Notes: generated by a model from the sequence alone, not told the origin. Shown: positions 21,600 through 38,227, counted from the stretch's first letter. The stretch: DNA of 64,000 bases from Epiperipatus broadwayi (GCA_028023455.1 JAQFVV010012489.1:3659881-3723880), one strand, 5' to 3'. Numbers and translations: made by a program.

Positions 21600-23000
21600 T
21601 CCATGAAAAAATGGCCCTGACTTCATAATGTCCATGAATCAGGATGTCATTTTTAGCAGAATAAAAATGAAGTTATTCTCTTCTTTTAATATCTCAGAGA
21701 TTTGGGAGTCATTTGTAACTGAATAACTACAATGACCATGGGAAATAAAAACTTTACTATAATATAAATAAAAATATAGCTCAATCATTGGTTCTTATTT
21801 GCAACTGAATAAAATATACTCTGAAGTGGAATGTCATTATAGCAGTATAAAATTATGGGTCATATTGTATCCTCAGTCATAGATTAATTATCAATCACCA
21901 TTTGTAACATGATAAAAATGTGAACCAATAAAAAACAATCATGATTTAATAATGTCCCTTTATTGTAACATCATTTGTAACAGAATGAAAATAATAAATT
22001 AAGCTAATGTGAATATCAATCTAACACCTAAGAAAACAATGATAATAATATTTATTATAAACTCATAGATTCCAATAGCATTTAGAATGGATAGAAAATA
22101 AACAAAACAATACTTCAAGCTACTTTAAAATATAGGCATTATTTGCAATAAGCCAAGTATGAAGCAATAAAATAAAATATCACTATTTTATAAATAACAG
22201 TGTGTCTATTATACAATCCCTTATAATAGAATGAAAATAATAACAAAGAATTACACAGATATACTTTATTACTCCTCATGAATCATCATAGTCTTTATAA
22301 TAATACAAACTTGTACTAAAAGCAAATATTATTTTTATTTCTATTTAAATAAAATAAATTATAGATGGATGAAATAATAATCTTATCATGATATCTAACA
22401 AACTATATATAACTCAATAATTGATTTCTAATTACAACTAAGTAAAATAAAAGTAATGGTAACTCAACTATAATATTCCACTGATACCAATATACTCTTA
22501 ACAACCAAGTTAATTATAATAAGATTAAATACTTAATAATAGTACAAAAATAATTAACCTAACATATCTTTTCATTTTCATCAACTTAATACATTATAAA
22601 ATAAAATCATTCTATTAAATAATCTTAAGATTTTCAGTATCCAATTATAACAATACATAAAATAAATGATAGATTCATATTTGATGTTTATTCCAATAAT
22701 TGACAAATCACAGCCAATATCTCTTCAATTTATTAAAGATATGATATTAAAACTTTAGACTATATCTGTCAATGCATGTATAAGATTGTTAGTGTTTATT
22801 ATAATCAAATATTAATGCCAAAATTTAATATTTAAAATACATTAACAAACTTTAAATATAATTAAAGCAAATCACTGTAATTTGTAACAAAATCAAATAT
22901 ATTACTATTGCAAGCTCTGTAACTGAATAAGACTATAATCTTTATAGCTGTATACTGACTTAACATAACATTCCTTTTTAATCACTAATGACTTATAATA
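21600..23000. repeat. Degenerate satellite-like field, roughly 85-bp spacing
   Basis: The phrase ATTTGTAACTGAATAA or close variants recurs at about 21712, 21798, 21898, 21972, 22141, 22226, 22430, 22877 and 22915. Several gaps are near 75-100 bp or about twice that. Between them are A/T-rich fillers with repeated ATGTCATT-like words. The repeats are too diverged to define a unit by eye. Confidence 0.4.
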
Positions 23001-23467
23001 AGATATGTAAAAATTTCATTGCAACTACATTTACTCATCTCCTGTAACTATAATATTTGTATCTTTATAAATCATCAAATCAATTTATATATAATTTATT
23101 TTAGTATATTTATTACTTATTACTAAAAACAATTACAAAAAGCTTCAAATTACTTATTAAATATGTAAAAATGTCATATCAGTTAATATTATGCTGTGTA
23201 AAATCTATAACTGGACAGACAATAAACATTAAATACAATACAAATAAAATTATAAGTAATTATACTTTCTTACCTATCCTGTGTTTTTTATTTCCAAATT
23301 ATTTTTATAACTGCTTCTAATGAATTGTGTTGTAATCAATTAATGAATATTGTCTTAGCTGAATATGATAAACCAATAATATTGAATTGTAAAATTGAAT
23401 GACAATCAGGCAGGTTTATTTGTTTTAAATTAATTCAAAATTTATTAACAAATTGATATAAGTTAAA

Positions 23468-23501
<34 letters not shown>

Positions 23502-23539
23502 GCATTAAATCACCACACATGGTTTTAAAAAAAGACTAT

Positions 23540-24400
23540 AATCTTTTTCACATGTGCCTTAAATGTTTGTATAATAGTCAAACAATGTAGTTGTTGACTA
23601 TATAAGAATCTTTCAAATCTCAACACAAAATAGGAACTTCATAAAGATAAGAGTAGCCATCTTTTTAACCTAAGTTCTTATTTATATAGACCATTCTCAA
23701 GCATTTTGATTTGAGAGTGTGAAGATATTATCCTCTTCACATTTAAATCCATTTAAAAGATCTTAACTCATTGTAAATCACAAGATTTCATATAAGTTAA
23801 TTTGTAAAAGGAAATAGTGGTTTAAAATGTGAAGGGAGTAATATCTTTATATTCTCAAATGAAGATGCTTCAGATTGACCAATATAAATAAAAATAGATT
23901 AAAGACAAGATGATCATTCCAGTCTTTTTAAGGTCACTATATTATGTTGAGATTTGAGATTTTACTCTATAGACATTGTTTGCTGTTACGCCAATGATCA
24001 AGGTGCATTCAAAAAGTTAAAGCTTTTCTCTTTCTAATTACAGACTCTGTTTGTTTAATAAATAATCAGAATGTTGCATTAACTTTTATACTTCAATTAA
24101 AATGATATTAATGTTAACACATTATAAATCACAAGAGTAAGTTAATTTGTGAATGGAAATAGATTATATTCATGCTCTCAAATCAAGATGTTTCTTATTG
24201 GTCTATATAAATAAGAATTTAGGTTAAAATAAGATGACTACTCTTGTCTTTATAAAGTTCTTATTTCATGTTGAGGTTTGAGAAGTCCCTCTATAATTTA
24301 AATCTACATTGTTTGATTATTATGCAAATGTTTAAGGTGTATATGTAAAATGATAAAGCATTTCTCTTTCTACAAAATGAATCTACTTATTTTTTAATAT
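23540..24400. repeat. Foldback repeat with an extra internal direct copy
   Basis: Three related units. L (about 23540-23780) is inverted relative to M (about 23770-24060) and R (about 24118-24400), which are direct copies. Shared words include ATGTTGAGATTTGAG (M), ATGTTGAGGTTTGAG (R) and CTCAAATCTCAACAC (L). All have CTATATAA near by, TACATTGTTTGA or its complement, and AATCACAAG...TAAGTTAATTTGT at the inner edges. No protein is encoded. The outline is that of a foldback transposon or palindromic amplification. Confidence 0.6.
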
Positions 24401-24693
24401 AACTAAAAATGAATATTTAAAATTAAAACAATAATTATTATTTTGTAAAATATAAATTTAGACTTAGGAAAACACAACTATCTTATATTTAGGTATATAA
24501 ATAGATCACTACTTAACCTAAAATTATACTACTATTTATATCAATAAATATTACAGAAATTAAATAAAAAGAAACAAATATATAGCAATAATAATGATAA
24601 ATATATCTAAACAACCTGAGTAATAGTCTTTAAATATGGCCTTTCTAAAATAGTAGTATAGTTTTAGTGTTTATTTTTTTAAATGATGTTTTG

Positions 24694-25448
24694 TTAACCC
24701 TTAAACCGCTAATTTTATCTTTGGTTGTATCAGATAAAAATCAAATCTTTTAATTGGCCAACTCACAAACTGAAGACAAAGCCTATTGTTAAAACATATT
24801 CGCCTATAATATTAAATTCAACTCAGATACATTTATAAAAAGTATATAATTAATTTTTCAGGTCATGAAAAAAACGAAAGTTCTTTCAAAAATAAATTGC
24901 TATTTATTTATTCTAAAATATTCAACATCGGCAACATAAAAGTTATAATGTAAACAAAAAGATTGACTTTTACGTTATAGAAAAGTAAATATTTCTTTTT
25001 ACTACAACTTCAATATTTGGACTAAAATCTTCAATATTTTTCGAAAATAATTTTGTTTTTTTATTATTCTCTCTGAAAATTATGTTTAATTTCCATAAAT
25101 ATTATTTAATAATAATTTAAATCGTATTCGAAATGAAAATCTCAGCGTTTTTCTTTATTTTCTTTGATCAGGCAGTTTCTTTGTTCTTTCAGCCAATCAG
25201 AATGCCTTTTTCGGCTGAGAGCATGCTAAGAACCAATCACAAATAATGTTCCTTCTTTGTTTAGGTTTAAATGCGTTTTTTTTTCTATTTTTTACTTCTA
25301 AAATAAATCGGAAGATGTCACCATCGTACGGAACTTTTAAAAACGAATTCAATACGTATTTAACGAAAATTTTCGTATGAAAACGAACTGAGTTAGAGTG
25401 ATTTCAGATGTCGACGAGGAGCCTCGCCGGACGCGGGAAAAGGGTTAA
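24694..25448. mobile_element. piggyBac-like non-autonomous element, 747 bp with TTAA duplication
   Basis: TTAA at 24694-24697 is followed by CCCTTAAACCGC. The other end is GCGGGAAAAGGG followed by TTAA at 25445-25448. The termini are inverted (CCCTTAAACCGC against CCCTTTTCCCGC). A TTAA target site with ends beginning CCC is the signature of piggyBac-type elements. There is no transposase frame. The right third is unusually rich in CpG, with CCAATCAG and CCAATCAC boxes and a GGCGAGGCTCCTCG palindrome near the end. Confidence 0.75.
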
Positions 25449-28400
25449 TACAGAGAAAGAAATATCATGAAAAACTATGAGTCAAAGCACATTTTGTTAA
25501 TTTCAATATTTTCCAAATATCCAAATTATCTTTTTATTCAGAAAATATTTAATCTATATAATTTTATAAGTATGAAACTCTAGTTGATATCAACAATTAT
25601 TCAATGTAGATATTCTTTCATTTAATAAGTTATCAATTTATAAAATATTACAAGTGAACAGATACTAGTTTTATCTATAATGATGCTATGAAAATTGAAC
25701 CAAATTTTATCTGATATATAAATTATTCATTAAGCTTATAAAATTATATTAGTAGGTGAACATAATCTTTGCATACATTTTTCTGTTGTTAACATTTAGA
25801 TTTCATCATTGAAAAAAAGTTAATATTCATTTTTAATGCAAATAAACATTTTTATTGTTTATAATGCAATGAATTTTGATTTTTTATAATAAAATTGGTT
25901 CTCCTCTAATCCTTGACATGATGAACAGTTTCTGGGTGAACATTGTTGCTTTTCACTCCATCATTCAGTCCAATTAACTATATAATTTTAAAATAAATAA
26001 AAAACATCATCAAGAAATTTAGGCATGCTTCTGTTGAAGCTAAAACAAGAGAGAGATTTTTCTATTCAGTTCTAATTATAACTTTTCCAATGGATGTCAG
26101 ACTAATTATAACACTATTTTTTAACTCTTTAGCCAATTCCAACCCACATCTCTCAAATAAAAAGTTTATTATAAAAGAATAATGACAACGAAAATGAACA
26201 TTTTAGAACCATTACATACAACAACCACTGATATTTCATAATACAAATACCATTTTTTCATTCTAATACAAATTAACAATGGATAATACATTCCCACTAT
26301 ACTACACTGGAAATAGATTTTCATATATATTTTTCCCATACAATACTATACAAATAAAATAACAAATATATTTTAGACTTTAGATATTTAATTGTATTAT
26401 TTGTAATTTATTATCATGAATGCAGTAATGAAAATACATATAATAACAAAATAACAATAACTTTATTCAAACTACATGTTTTATTATTTACATATTCATT
26501 TTAAAATAAAGTCAATTCAAAACCTTATACAATGCAATTAATAATAAACAAGTTTTTATATTGATATTATCATTATCATAGTAACACAATTCAATGCATC
26601 ATATGCTATGATATCTACCATCAAAATTAAACAAGAAAGAAAAAAAAAATATGACTGACATTTTACAACATACTGAAACTCATCTCAAATTTCAACAGGT
26701 ACAATATATTGGATAATTTTTCACAGATTATAATACACATTCAATGAGATGCATAACTAGTAAGCCAATTCATTATGTTATTTACAACACATCTACTATA
26801 AAATTCAATTTTCCATAATGTGTCAATTAATAATCACAATTAAAACAAATAGCCACAACATAGATTTTAAAAAATAAAGATACACGAAGTTACAACAATA
26901 TTATATTAGAGATTAGTCTCTGATATTAAGAAAATATAATTAAGTGAACAAGAGGCAAAATAGAATGCTGTTATTGTTCTATATTAAACCAAGAACTAGC
27001 CTTAAACTGATAACTATATAAATGACTTAATATCCAATCAAACTTTAAAATTATTCATTCAATAAACTTACATATAATAAATTATTATCAACATTAATAT
27101 CATATCAAACTTCCACTAATCACTTCCACCAGGATAAGAATTTTAATGTTTAAGATAACTATATTCTTCATTACAAAGACATCTGTGAGATTTTGGTGCC
27201 TAAATATATACTAAACTTCAAACCATTTAGATATTAAAGCACAAAATAAATAAGTACACAAATGTGCTACAGACTAGGTAAAGAAAAGATAATACTTCTC
27301 TTTAAATTATATATTTCCTATAAAAAATTCATATTCCTTTACTCATTAACAATCAATTTTCATTTAAAGTAATACGCACCATAGCACCTAATTTGTCACA
27401 AGCGCAATACATAAATACCAATTAATTAAAATAATAACAATGTATCTTCAGTAAAATAAATTTATGTTGCAAGATTGTAAAATATATAAAACTAAGTGGA
27501 AATGGGTTGGTGTTTTAAAGATTGATATTCCACCTAGAATAATGTAATATGATATGAAAGTGACTTTTAATTTCTTCTAAAATTAATAATTCCTCAATAA
27601 ATTCAGTTATGAATTTTAAACATCATATTATTTTATTATCCAGTGATATTTAACTTCCATTTTATTCAAAATTATTTTTCTTCAACAAATCAAATAATTA
27701 ATAACATTATATTGTTTTCCTTCCTGGCTATACTTTTAAAACATACTTTTTCTGATTTCTATTATTTTTCAATTCAATATTGGGTATTTATTTCCAAAAA
27801 ATGTCTAAAATAACATAGGCACATAATTTAAAGGCAATACCATTACAGTGAATTACTACTAAGCAAGATGCTAACTGCTAAACATATATAAAATATGCAG
27901 CAAAATAAAGTAGCAAATTTAATTACATTTTAAAAATTTCACTTTCATAATTTAAAATGCTATAATTAAACACTTCACAATAATTTAATAAAATACATTT
28001 GTATAATTATACTTTATATAAATAAACCATGCTTTTCATATAATATTCTTAATTACTGGTGAAAATATTTTTTCAACAAACTATAAATAAATGTTATTTA
28101 GAAATAAATAAAATTAACACTAAAAAAATAATATAAAAAATTACAATTTGATTTAGAGGTGTCAAATTTTCTGCATTCATAACTTTGATAATAACTACCT
28201 CAAATAATTTTGTTAATAATCATTATTATTTATTTTTTAAACTAGAAATTATATCCAACCCAGATATGACTTTAACCCTTTCTTTGTCATAAACATTTTA
28301 TTGTAAGGTATAAGTAAATCCTCTACTTTAGCACATCTTCTTCAAACATATGAATAAAGTGATAGTCATATGGAATAACTCAAATTTATATATTCCATTC

Positions 28401-30274
28401 CATATGTAATATTTTAAAATATACTTAAAACCATCTACTCCAACCTTTTTAAATAAATTAATAAAGACTCAGGAAAGATTAAGTGAGTTGTATTAATGTT
28501 GTATCTGGATTAGAATTAATCTCTAGTTAATAAATAATCAGTATTGACATCAAAAATAGGAGTGCAAAAATGTAACACTTGTAAATCAAATTATAATGAT
28601 TTGATTTTGATAAATATTGAACAAATGAAAGGTTTATCCCAAATAATGACTAGAAATTCATCAGGAAATGCACACCTTAGAAATTAATTGGGATTTCTAT
28701 ATCTTTATTCATAAAGTTCAAGACATGCCTATGATGGATTTTTTAGATATATGTTAAAAAATACTGAACTTCAAAAGAAAGAGATAAAGTTGCATTATTT
28801 CATGTGTTTATATAAAGTCAAATATATTAATATTTTATGGAGGGTTAAAGTTATATATGGGAAAGAAACAATGTCTTCATTTAATATATTATTCATAATA
28901 ATCATTAGTATTTTTATCTAAAGTGATTTGTGCCAACGTTGTGATTATAAAAAAATGACACACACATTTTTGTACTGATTTTATATTACTGGGATATGTG
29001 AAAAATAGAACCAAGTATCAACTGGTAAATATCAGTTTATTACAAAATGCACAATTGGAGTTTATTTATTTTTTCATATGACTTTATTTATATGTTTCAA
29101 GAATGCGAAATGAAAATTAATTATAAAATATCTTAAAAAATAAATATATGTTTAGTGTTCACAAATCCTTATCAATATTTGAACATTAAACTGGCTGTTT
29201 GAGCATAACAACTTTAATCAAGTGAAGAAATAAGACTTTTACTTTAAACTACAATGCATTAGATTTGTTGATGATACATTGATATTATCAAACAATACAT
29301 TTAGCATAACAAAATGCTGTAAGGATTAATGAAATTTTTAAGAAATATTTTATAAAAATAAAGTATGCCAAAGTTTATTTTTAACTAACATTTTGAAAAT
29401 ATGTACTACAATAAATAAGAGATAAATTAATATTGTATTTTGTAAATAGCCCAAAGCAAATGTTTTCTTTAATAATCTCTCATAAATAAATAGTGAAGGA
29501 GAGAACAATAGTTATCATCATAAAGTTGCTAAGTAGAAGAGGGCTTGAGTAAATTTCCTCTCTTGTTTTTCTTTTCAATCACGATTAACCATACATACAT
29601 TTATTAACTAACGTTGTATGACTATCTGATATTCATATGGCGTAACTTTGCTAGAAAAATCCTAAACCTTATAAAAAGAACTCTATTCAACTTAGATCAG
29701 TGTTTGATGTCAGAGATAATAGTAACGCGAAGATAAAAAAAGAAAGAGCATGTTAGGTTATTCAGTTAAGATTTAGGAATAAATTAAAATAACTTTAGAA
29801 AATACATATATTAATTTGTAAATATAATTAGAGAAAAATAAAAAGATATGTAGTTAAAAAACGAGTAGCAAATAAAATTGTATTAAAATTATAGTTTAAA
29901 AGATTCAAGAGAATTCAATTACATTTGTCTGTGTGTGGAAGTACCAAAATTTTTAACATATAATATACCTAATTCAATGATAAATATTGATTGTAGATTT
30001 ACTTATTGAGGTTGGGTTATGTTTGAACATGAAAGTGATAAAATAAAATAGTTCATTCAACACACCAAACAAGTTTTTAGCTGAGAATTTATTCAAAACC
30101 ATTTAGATTTTGACTCTAAAATAAATTTCATTTTTATTATTATTATCTTTATTACCCTAACCACATAATAAACAAAATGACCGTTTAAGTCTTACCTAAT
30201 AACTTAAACAGTAAATGATAAAAACGACAGTTATTTATAATCAGTTTTTTTTATTAAATTTGCATCGATTTTTT
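25449..30274. other. Long AT-rich stretch, nothing recognised
   Basis: No reverse transcriptase, endonuclease, tRNA-like box pair, terminal inverted repeat or long inverted repeat could be supported. There is only generic A/T-rich sequence with scattered short runs. Confidence 0.45.
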
Positions 30275-30590
30275 AATATTATAATCTATTAATATTCTGA
30301 CAACCTTGCCACTATCAAGGGCTTTGAACATTCCATCATCAGATTTTCAATGAAATGGAAGGCTAAAGAATTGTGAGTTGGAATAGTTTGAAGCCTGTCC
30401 ATTAAAGTATAAAGATTGGCTATCTTAATATAAAGCTGAGTACTGATTATATATATATGTGTGTGTGATTATTTATCTTTTCAACATGTGTGTGATCAGG
30501 TGGGTCAGCAATATGAGATGGCACTGAGAGTGGTGGGTCATGTGAAAGTCTGAATTCGAACTCCGCATATATTACATGTATAAATGTAAT
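30275..30590 (+). repeat. Interspersed repeat with tRNA-like box, copy 1
   Basis: Homologous to 48710-49110. Shared blocks are 'AAGGGCTTTGAACATTCCAT' against 'AAGGGCTTTGGGCATTCCAT', then CATCAGATT, 'GTACTGATTATATATA' and 'TTATTTATCTTTT'. The distal part has GGGTCAGCAATATGAGATGG and GAATTCGAACTCC (about 30552-30564), which resemble Pol III A and B boxes of a tRNA-derived head. This copy has a short TA/TG run where the 48.9-kb copy has a long TA run and a hammerhead-like fold. Confidence 0.6.
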
Positions 30591-33660
<3,070 letters not shown>

Positions 33661-34326
33661 AGTTAGATAATAATTTATATATTTTGTTACAAGTATTAAA
33701 TAATAATGTTAAATGGGTAAATATAATTGACTTGCAATTATGTAAAATTTATATTATTATAAATCTTTAAAGATATAATTATGTAAAATTTATACTATAT
33801 TAAAATCTAACTTTTAGCAAACTATTTAAAATTTAAGAAACTATTTTCAAGTTAATATCATTAATATTACATACATTTTCTTAAAAGAGATATAAAATGA
33901 CAAATATAAAACAAAATTAAAACTGAAATTGTCATTACTAATTATTTTTACATTGCCTTAGAAACAATAATTGACAGATACTGCATAGATGATTTAATAT
34001 TATATGGATTTGACAATGCAATAAGAAAGATAAAGTTATAATACTGCATTATCATAAGAAAGTTTATAAACTGTTTGAAACAATGTTCTGGGTTCAATTT
34101 CTATTCTTAGTAGTAGTTGTTTTGCTGCTTTGCATGGATTGGTACAGTAATGGAGTGATGGATTATAAAGTTCAAAATTTGAGAATCGCGGTTCAGCTCT
34201 ATTAGTTCCGATGCTCAAATTTTTTATGAAAGCCATTCTGTTATTTTGATAATGCATTGTTATTTTTATAATAATGCCAATAATAAAAAATATATGGTAA
34301 TAACTATTTTATTTCACCTTTATTTT
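33661..34326. other. AT-rich stretch with weak tRNA-like fragments
   Basis: Mostly featureless. Around 34085-34200, GGGTTCAATTTC and GCGGTTCAGCTCT resemble B boxes but have no convincing A-box partner. Confidence 0.3.
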
Positions 34327-34327
34327 G

Positions 34328-34478
34328 TAATTAATAACACGCTGATGCGTTGCGGTAAAACTTTTTATATAATAATAATTTCTGTAGGCTTAGTCTGCAG
34401 AAATTATATGTAGAACGCCTACATAAATTATAATTACATAAAAAGTTTCACCGCAACGCATCAGCGTGTTATTAATTA
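34328..34478. mobile_element. 151-bp palindromic element (MITE-like)
   Basis: The left arm 34328-34368 and right arm 34438-34478 are complementary over 41 bp with one mismatch (TAATTAATAACACGCTGATG at the left edge, its complement at the right). Inside is a nested hairpin AATTTCTG...CAGAAATT and a TGTAGGC...GCCTACA pair. Its arms are much GC-richer than the flanks. Both edges carry TA, compatible with a TA target site, though a longer ATTAAT palindrome prevents exact placement. Confidence 0.75.
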
Positions 34479-34805
34479 TAAAATATATACAGAAGAATTC
34501 GGTTTTAGACAAAATAGGATATAAAAGTGACAAATACAATATTTGATTGTTGTTTTTTTAAATACTGATTTGCACCATCACCATCATCGGTGGACTTATC
34601 ATTTTGAAAATTCATAAACAATTCATTATCTTCTTTTGAGACAGTTTTCTTTTTAAATATTCATTTTTAATTTTCAATTAAAAAAAGTACATTCTATGTG
34701 TGCTTTTCTAGTAGTTAATAAGAACTGCATGTATCCTTTATTTATATAGTAAACATTGGTTATTTTGATAACTACTGAACATAAAAGCAAGAAATCATTA
34801 GTCTT

Positions 34806-34910
34806 GCATTGGTGGTCGAGAAGTCAGCGCGACTGCCTTGCACTAGCAGGCAGTTGCCCGGGTTGCGGGTTCGCGTCCTGGCCGATGCTATGACACTTAA
34901 AAAAAAAAAA
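34806..34910 (+). mobile_element. tRNA-related SINE copy 1
   Basis: Starts GCATTGGTGGTCGAGAAG and contains GCGGGTTCGCGTCC (B box). It ends CCGATGC (pairing with the GCATTGG start, acceptor-like), then TATGACACTT and an A-rich tail. The flanks AAAGCAAGAAATCAT (left) and AAAGTAAGAAATTAC (right) look like a slightly decayed target-site duplication. It belongs to the same family as the copies at 38.1, 40.9 and 41.7 kb. Confidence 0.85.
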
Positions 34911-35699
34911 GTAAGAAATTACAGACAAATCTAGTTTACATTTGTAATTACATAAATAAACAATTAAAGCAACCAAATATTCATCATAACTGTAAAAAAG
35001 ATGATCTGTTCTCAAAAACATTGCCAATACAAATAAAATAATATTACAGAACATAAATATTAGATGTAACATGCAAGTCTTCACTTATATGAGGATTGAA
35101 GGAATGTGAGGTTATTGCATGAGAATATGAATAAAAGAATAAAAGTGCAGAAAATTTAATTAGAAAATTATCAGAGTTTCTGCCAAAATAAGAACTGAAA
35201 CATTTTCCCCTCAGAAATTATGTCAATGAATTATTAGAATTGGGTAATAAGTGTTGTATCTTTTCATAAATTCAAATTCAAAAAGCAAATAATTAAATTT
35301 TAAAAAAAAACTGTGTGATAAACATAACAAATAATTGAGATAAGAAAGGAATGCTATTGCCATTTTTACCTAACTCTTATGACAACTATTTATATGAAAA
35401 GAAATTTAAAAAAGTAGTCTAAAATTATATATTCTTAGGTTAGAAGTTAATAAAGCTATATAAAAAAAAACTTCTTGCATAGTCAGTGTATCTTTTTAAA
35501 TTACAAAACATATGAGAGCAGATGGAAGTTGAAGAATACAAAATTTGCCATGAGAATGGTATCCTTTGATATTGTCCCACATTATTAGAAAGACAACCTG
35601 ACCTACTTTCACAACTATATAACAGCAACTTAATTATTCATGGAGTAAAATAATATATAATTAATGGAAATCCAAAAGCAATTATTTTTCCACAAATAT
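34911..35699. other. AT-rich stretch, nothing recognised
   Basis: No supported feature on either strand. Confidence 0.45.
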
Positions 35700-36080
35700 C
35701 CAATAAGTAATCAGACATATGCTTAGAAAAGACACTAGAAAACAAATATTAAAGATTTAACAAATGACATAAAAAAATCTATGTGAATTTTGTGTTTTAT
35801 GGAAAAGCTTTTGATAAAGAAAACTATGACAGATACTCTTGGATGTGAGAATATTTTGGAATCTGGTTCAACTCATTCCAACTCTCTATGAATTTGTTTC
35901 TATGAAAATCAAAATAATCAAAACCTCTTTCGTAGAATTTAAAATGTAGGCAGCTGTGAGTTAATAATTTGTACTTTATCCCATTTTGTAAAGCCTATAA
36001 TGAGATTATTATATGCATTTGTCATGAATATGAAAGAATGTTACTAGATTGAAAACGCACAATCTGAAGTATGGTGATCT
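35700..36080 (+). pseudogene. LINE reverse transcriptase relic
   Basis: Plus strand. YVNFVFYGKAFDKEN resembles the 'YVxFVDFxKAFDxV' block, with Asp replaced by Tyr at the first catalytic position. In another frame, FWNLVQLIPTLYEFVSMKI matches the following 'GIPxKIVxLIxxLYxxFxxxV' block. Later, a degraded stretch corresponds to the RQG block. Stops are frequent. It is an old, short fragment with no visible ends. Confidence 0.6.
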
Positions 36081-38094
36081 TGGCTCAGTAATCAAAAGAA
36101 CTTAACAAATTATATAAAGAAACTATAAGAACTATGTAAATAATATATTTATAAAATAAAAATATTCACAAAGTCATAATTCCATATCTTGCCAAAGACA
36201 ATTCCATAACTTATGAATGTCAAAGTGTTTTGAAGTGGCAATCAATTTGAATCTATGAGTTCCATCATAATCAATAATGGTTAATGTGATCAGATAATAT
36301 GCTTTAGAATTGCAATACCAAATCTAATAATGATAAAACTGCCTAAAATATGGAAGATTGAAATATTTCAAGAATTACCAATTAAAATTGTTTATGATTT
36401 AGCACAACGGTAGAATGTTGGATTTTAAAATTTAAGATCCATTTATGGCAGCCAGACTTCTCAATTTAACTGCACAACTTATAAACTCCTGAACATTAAA
36501 TCATATGATCATTTCATCAATTGAAAAAAAATGTATGCATTTGATTTGTGATGACAATACAGAATGTTTTTAATTCTCTATTCTATACAAATAACTAATG
36601 TTTATTTTGGAACACTTCAAAAAATTCAACATTGGAGAAAGAACTTATTATTGAGAAAAAAAGTAAAAGGGACTTGGTTTACATGGTCACTTTCCAATGT
36701 AATATACAAATCAAATTAATAAAGTCAATGGTCATGAATTCTATGAAATGTTGCATATGGTCGAAAATCATACAGTATGAAGGAGGACAATGAAACTTTT
36801 CACATAATGCCACTACACTTTGAGAAATATAGATTGAGGAGACAAGTTTAAGTTCTTATTACAATTGATTACCTCAAACTAAAAATCATAGTAGAATTTT
36901 AAAAAAATAAAATAATAGAGACAATTTGTTGAATAGTCATATGATATTCATGCATATGGCAGATTGCCTTAATGAGTTCAATCAATTTACAAAACTGCTC
37001 TTTAAAAAGATTTCACTTTACTCACTGAAAATTGATCTTATAACTAATAGTTCTTAAATCTGATATTTCCCACCATATTACATTTATTGAAAAGTACTTT
37101 AGAATCTGTAATGAAAGATAGATAAGAAAATATACACTTTTAGAAAAAATATGCTATGTGATATATTTGAAAAGTATATACAACTATTTTAATAATAGGA
37201 GCAAAAATGATTTAGAATAAAAATATATTATAGTAATGTATATGGTTTATAGGTGATTAATATTACTATTATATGCTACTTATACAATAATTTAAAATCA
37301 GCTAAGTAAAAATCAAGAATTAACTTTTCCTACTTTTCCATTACTTTCCATGTCATCAATATAAAAAAACAAATATTTAATATCTAATACAATTATGTTA
37401 ATTCTCTCTATACATAGATAAAACAATTAAGTGTTTAAAACAATATAGTATACAGAGCAGTTACAAAGTACAAAGCAACAGTAAATCAATAAGGATTGAA
37501 TCCTCTACTGCTATTAGATCATTTAGAGTTCTGAAAGTTGACCCTTTAAAAATATTTAGCACAAACATAAAGATAGAACATGAAGAATGATAAAACAAAG
37601 ACATTGTGAAAAAATGCTTGGATTCCTAGTTGCAGCATTAATTGTAAAATAAATGAAACTTTCAATAATGAAAAATAAGAAAATCTAATGAAAGTAATAT
37701 GGAAAAATAAACTGAGAGGAAACAACTATTCAGAAGGTCATTATTATAAAGGTAAAATTATATATTTGAGAATACCAAATATTTACAAGTTATTCAAAAA
37801 ATTTGTCAGCTCATCATCATCATTTTCAATCACTATCAATCCAATCAAAAAAAAAGATCTTTGCAATCTTAATTTGAATTATTCAATTTATATTACTTAA
37901 AAAAATTTCTTATATACCCATCTCACCTACTCTAAGATTTCATGTATTCATCTATAGTTATCTTCCTTAAATAAAACAAAATACTTCTATCCAGCCTGTC
38001 AATTCTTTAGTAATGCCAATGATGCTTGCTTCTCTTTTTAATTATGCATTACCCTTTTGATGTATATATGTTACTTCTATCATATATTTTTTAT
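36081..38094. other. AT-rich stretch, possibly decayed LINE sequence
   Basis: May include further decayed LINE sequence downstream of the reverse-transcriptase relic, but I could not identify blocks with confidence. A tRNA-like word TAGCACAACGGTAGAAT occurs at about 36400 without a B box. Confidence 0.35.
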
Positions 38095-38227
38095 ACTTTA
38101 CAACATTGTTCTCATGTGTCATAGCATCAGCCAGGAAGCAAACCCGCTAACCTGGGACAAACGCTTGGAAAGCAGGCATCGCTGACCTCTTGACCACCAA
38201 TGCTTGACTACTTTACAACATTGTTCT
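38095..38227 (-). mobile_element. tRNA-related SINE copy 2 with exact 18-bp target-site duplication
   Basis: ACTTTACAACATTGTTCT occurs at 38095-38112 and exactly again at 38210-38227. Between them on the minus strand lies the SINE: GCATTGGTGGTCAAGAGGTC, GCGGGTTTGCTTCCTGG (B-box region) and GATGCTATGACACATG, with almost no A tail. The exact duplication shows insertion by LINE-type machinery and a fairly young age. Confidence 0.92.

Noticed and set aside
34328-34478. Hammerhead in the palindromic element (CTGATGCGTTGCGGTGAAAC)
   Set aside because: The core lacks A9 and stem II would be two pairs at most. The sequence is explained by the palindrome.
36395-36445. tRNA gene or SINE head (TAGCACAACGGTAGAAT); similar word near 60275-60292 on the minus strand
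   Set aside because: A-box-like words alone, with no B box or cloverleaf.
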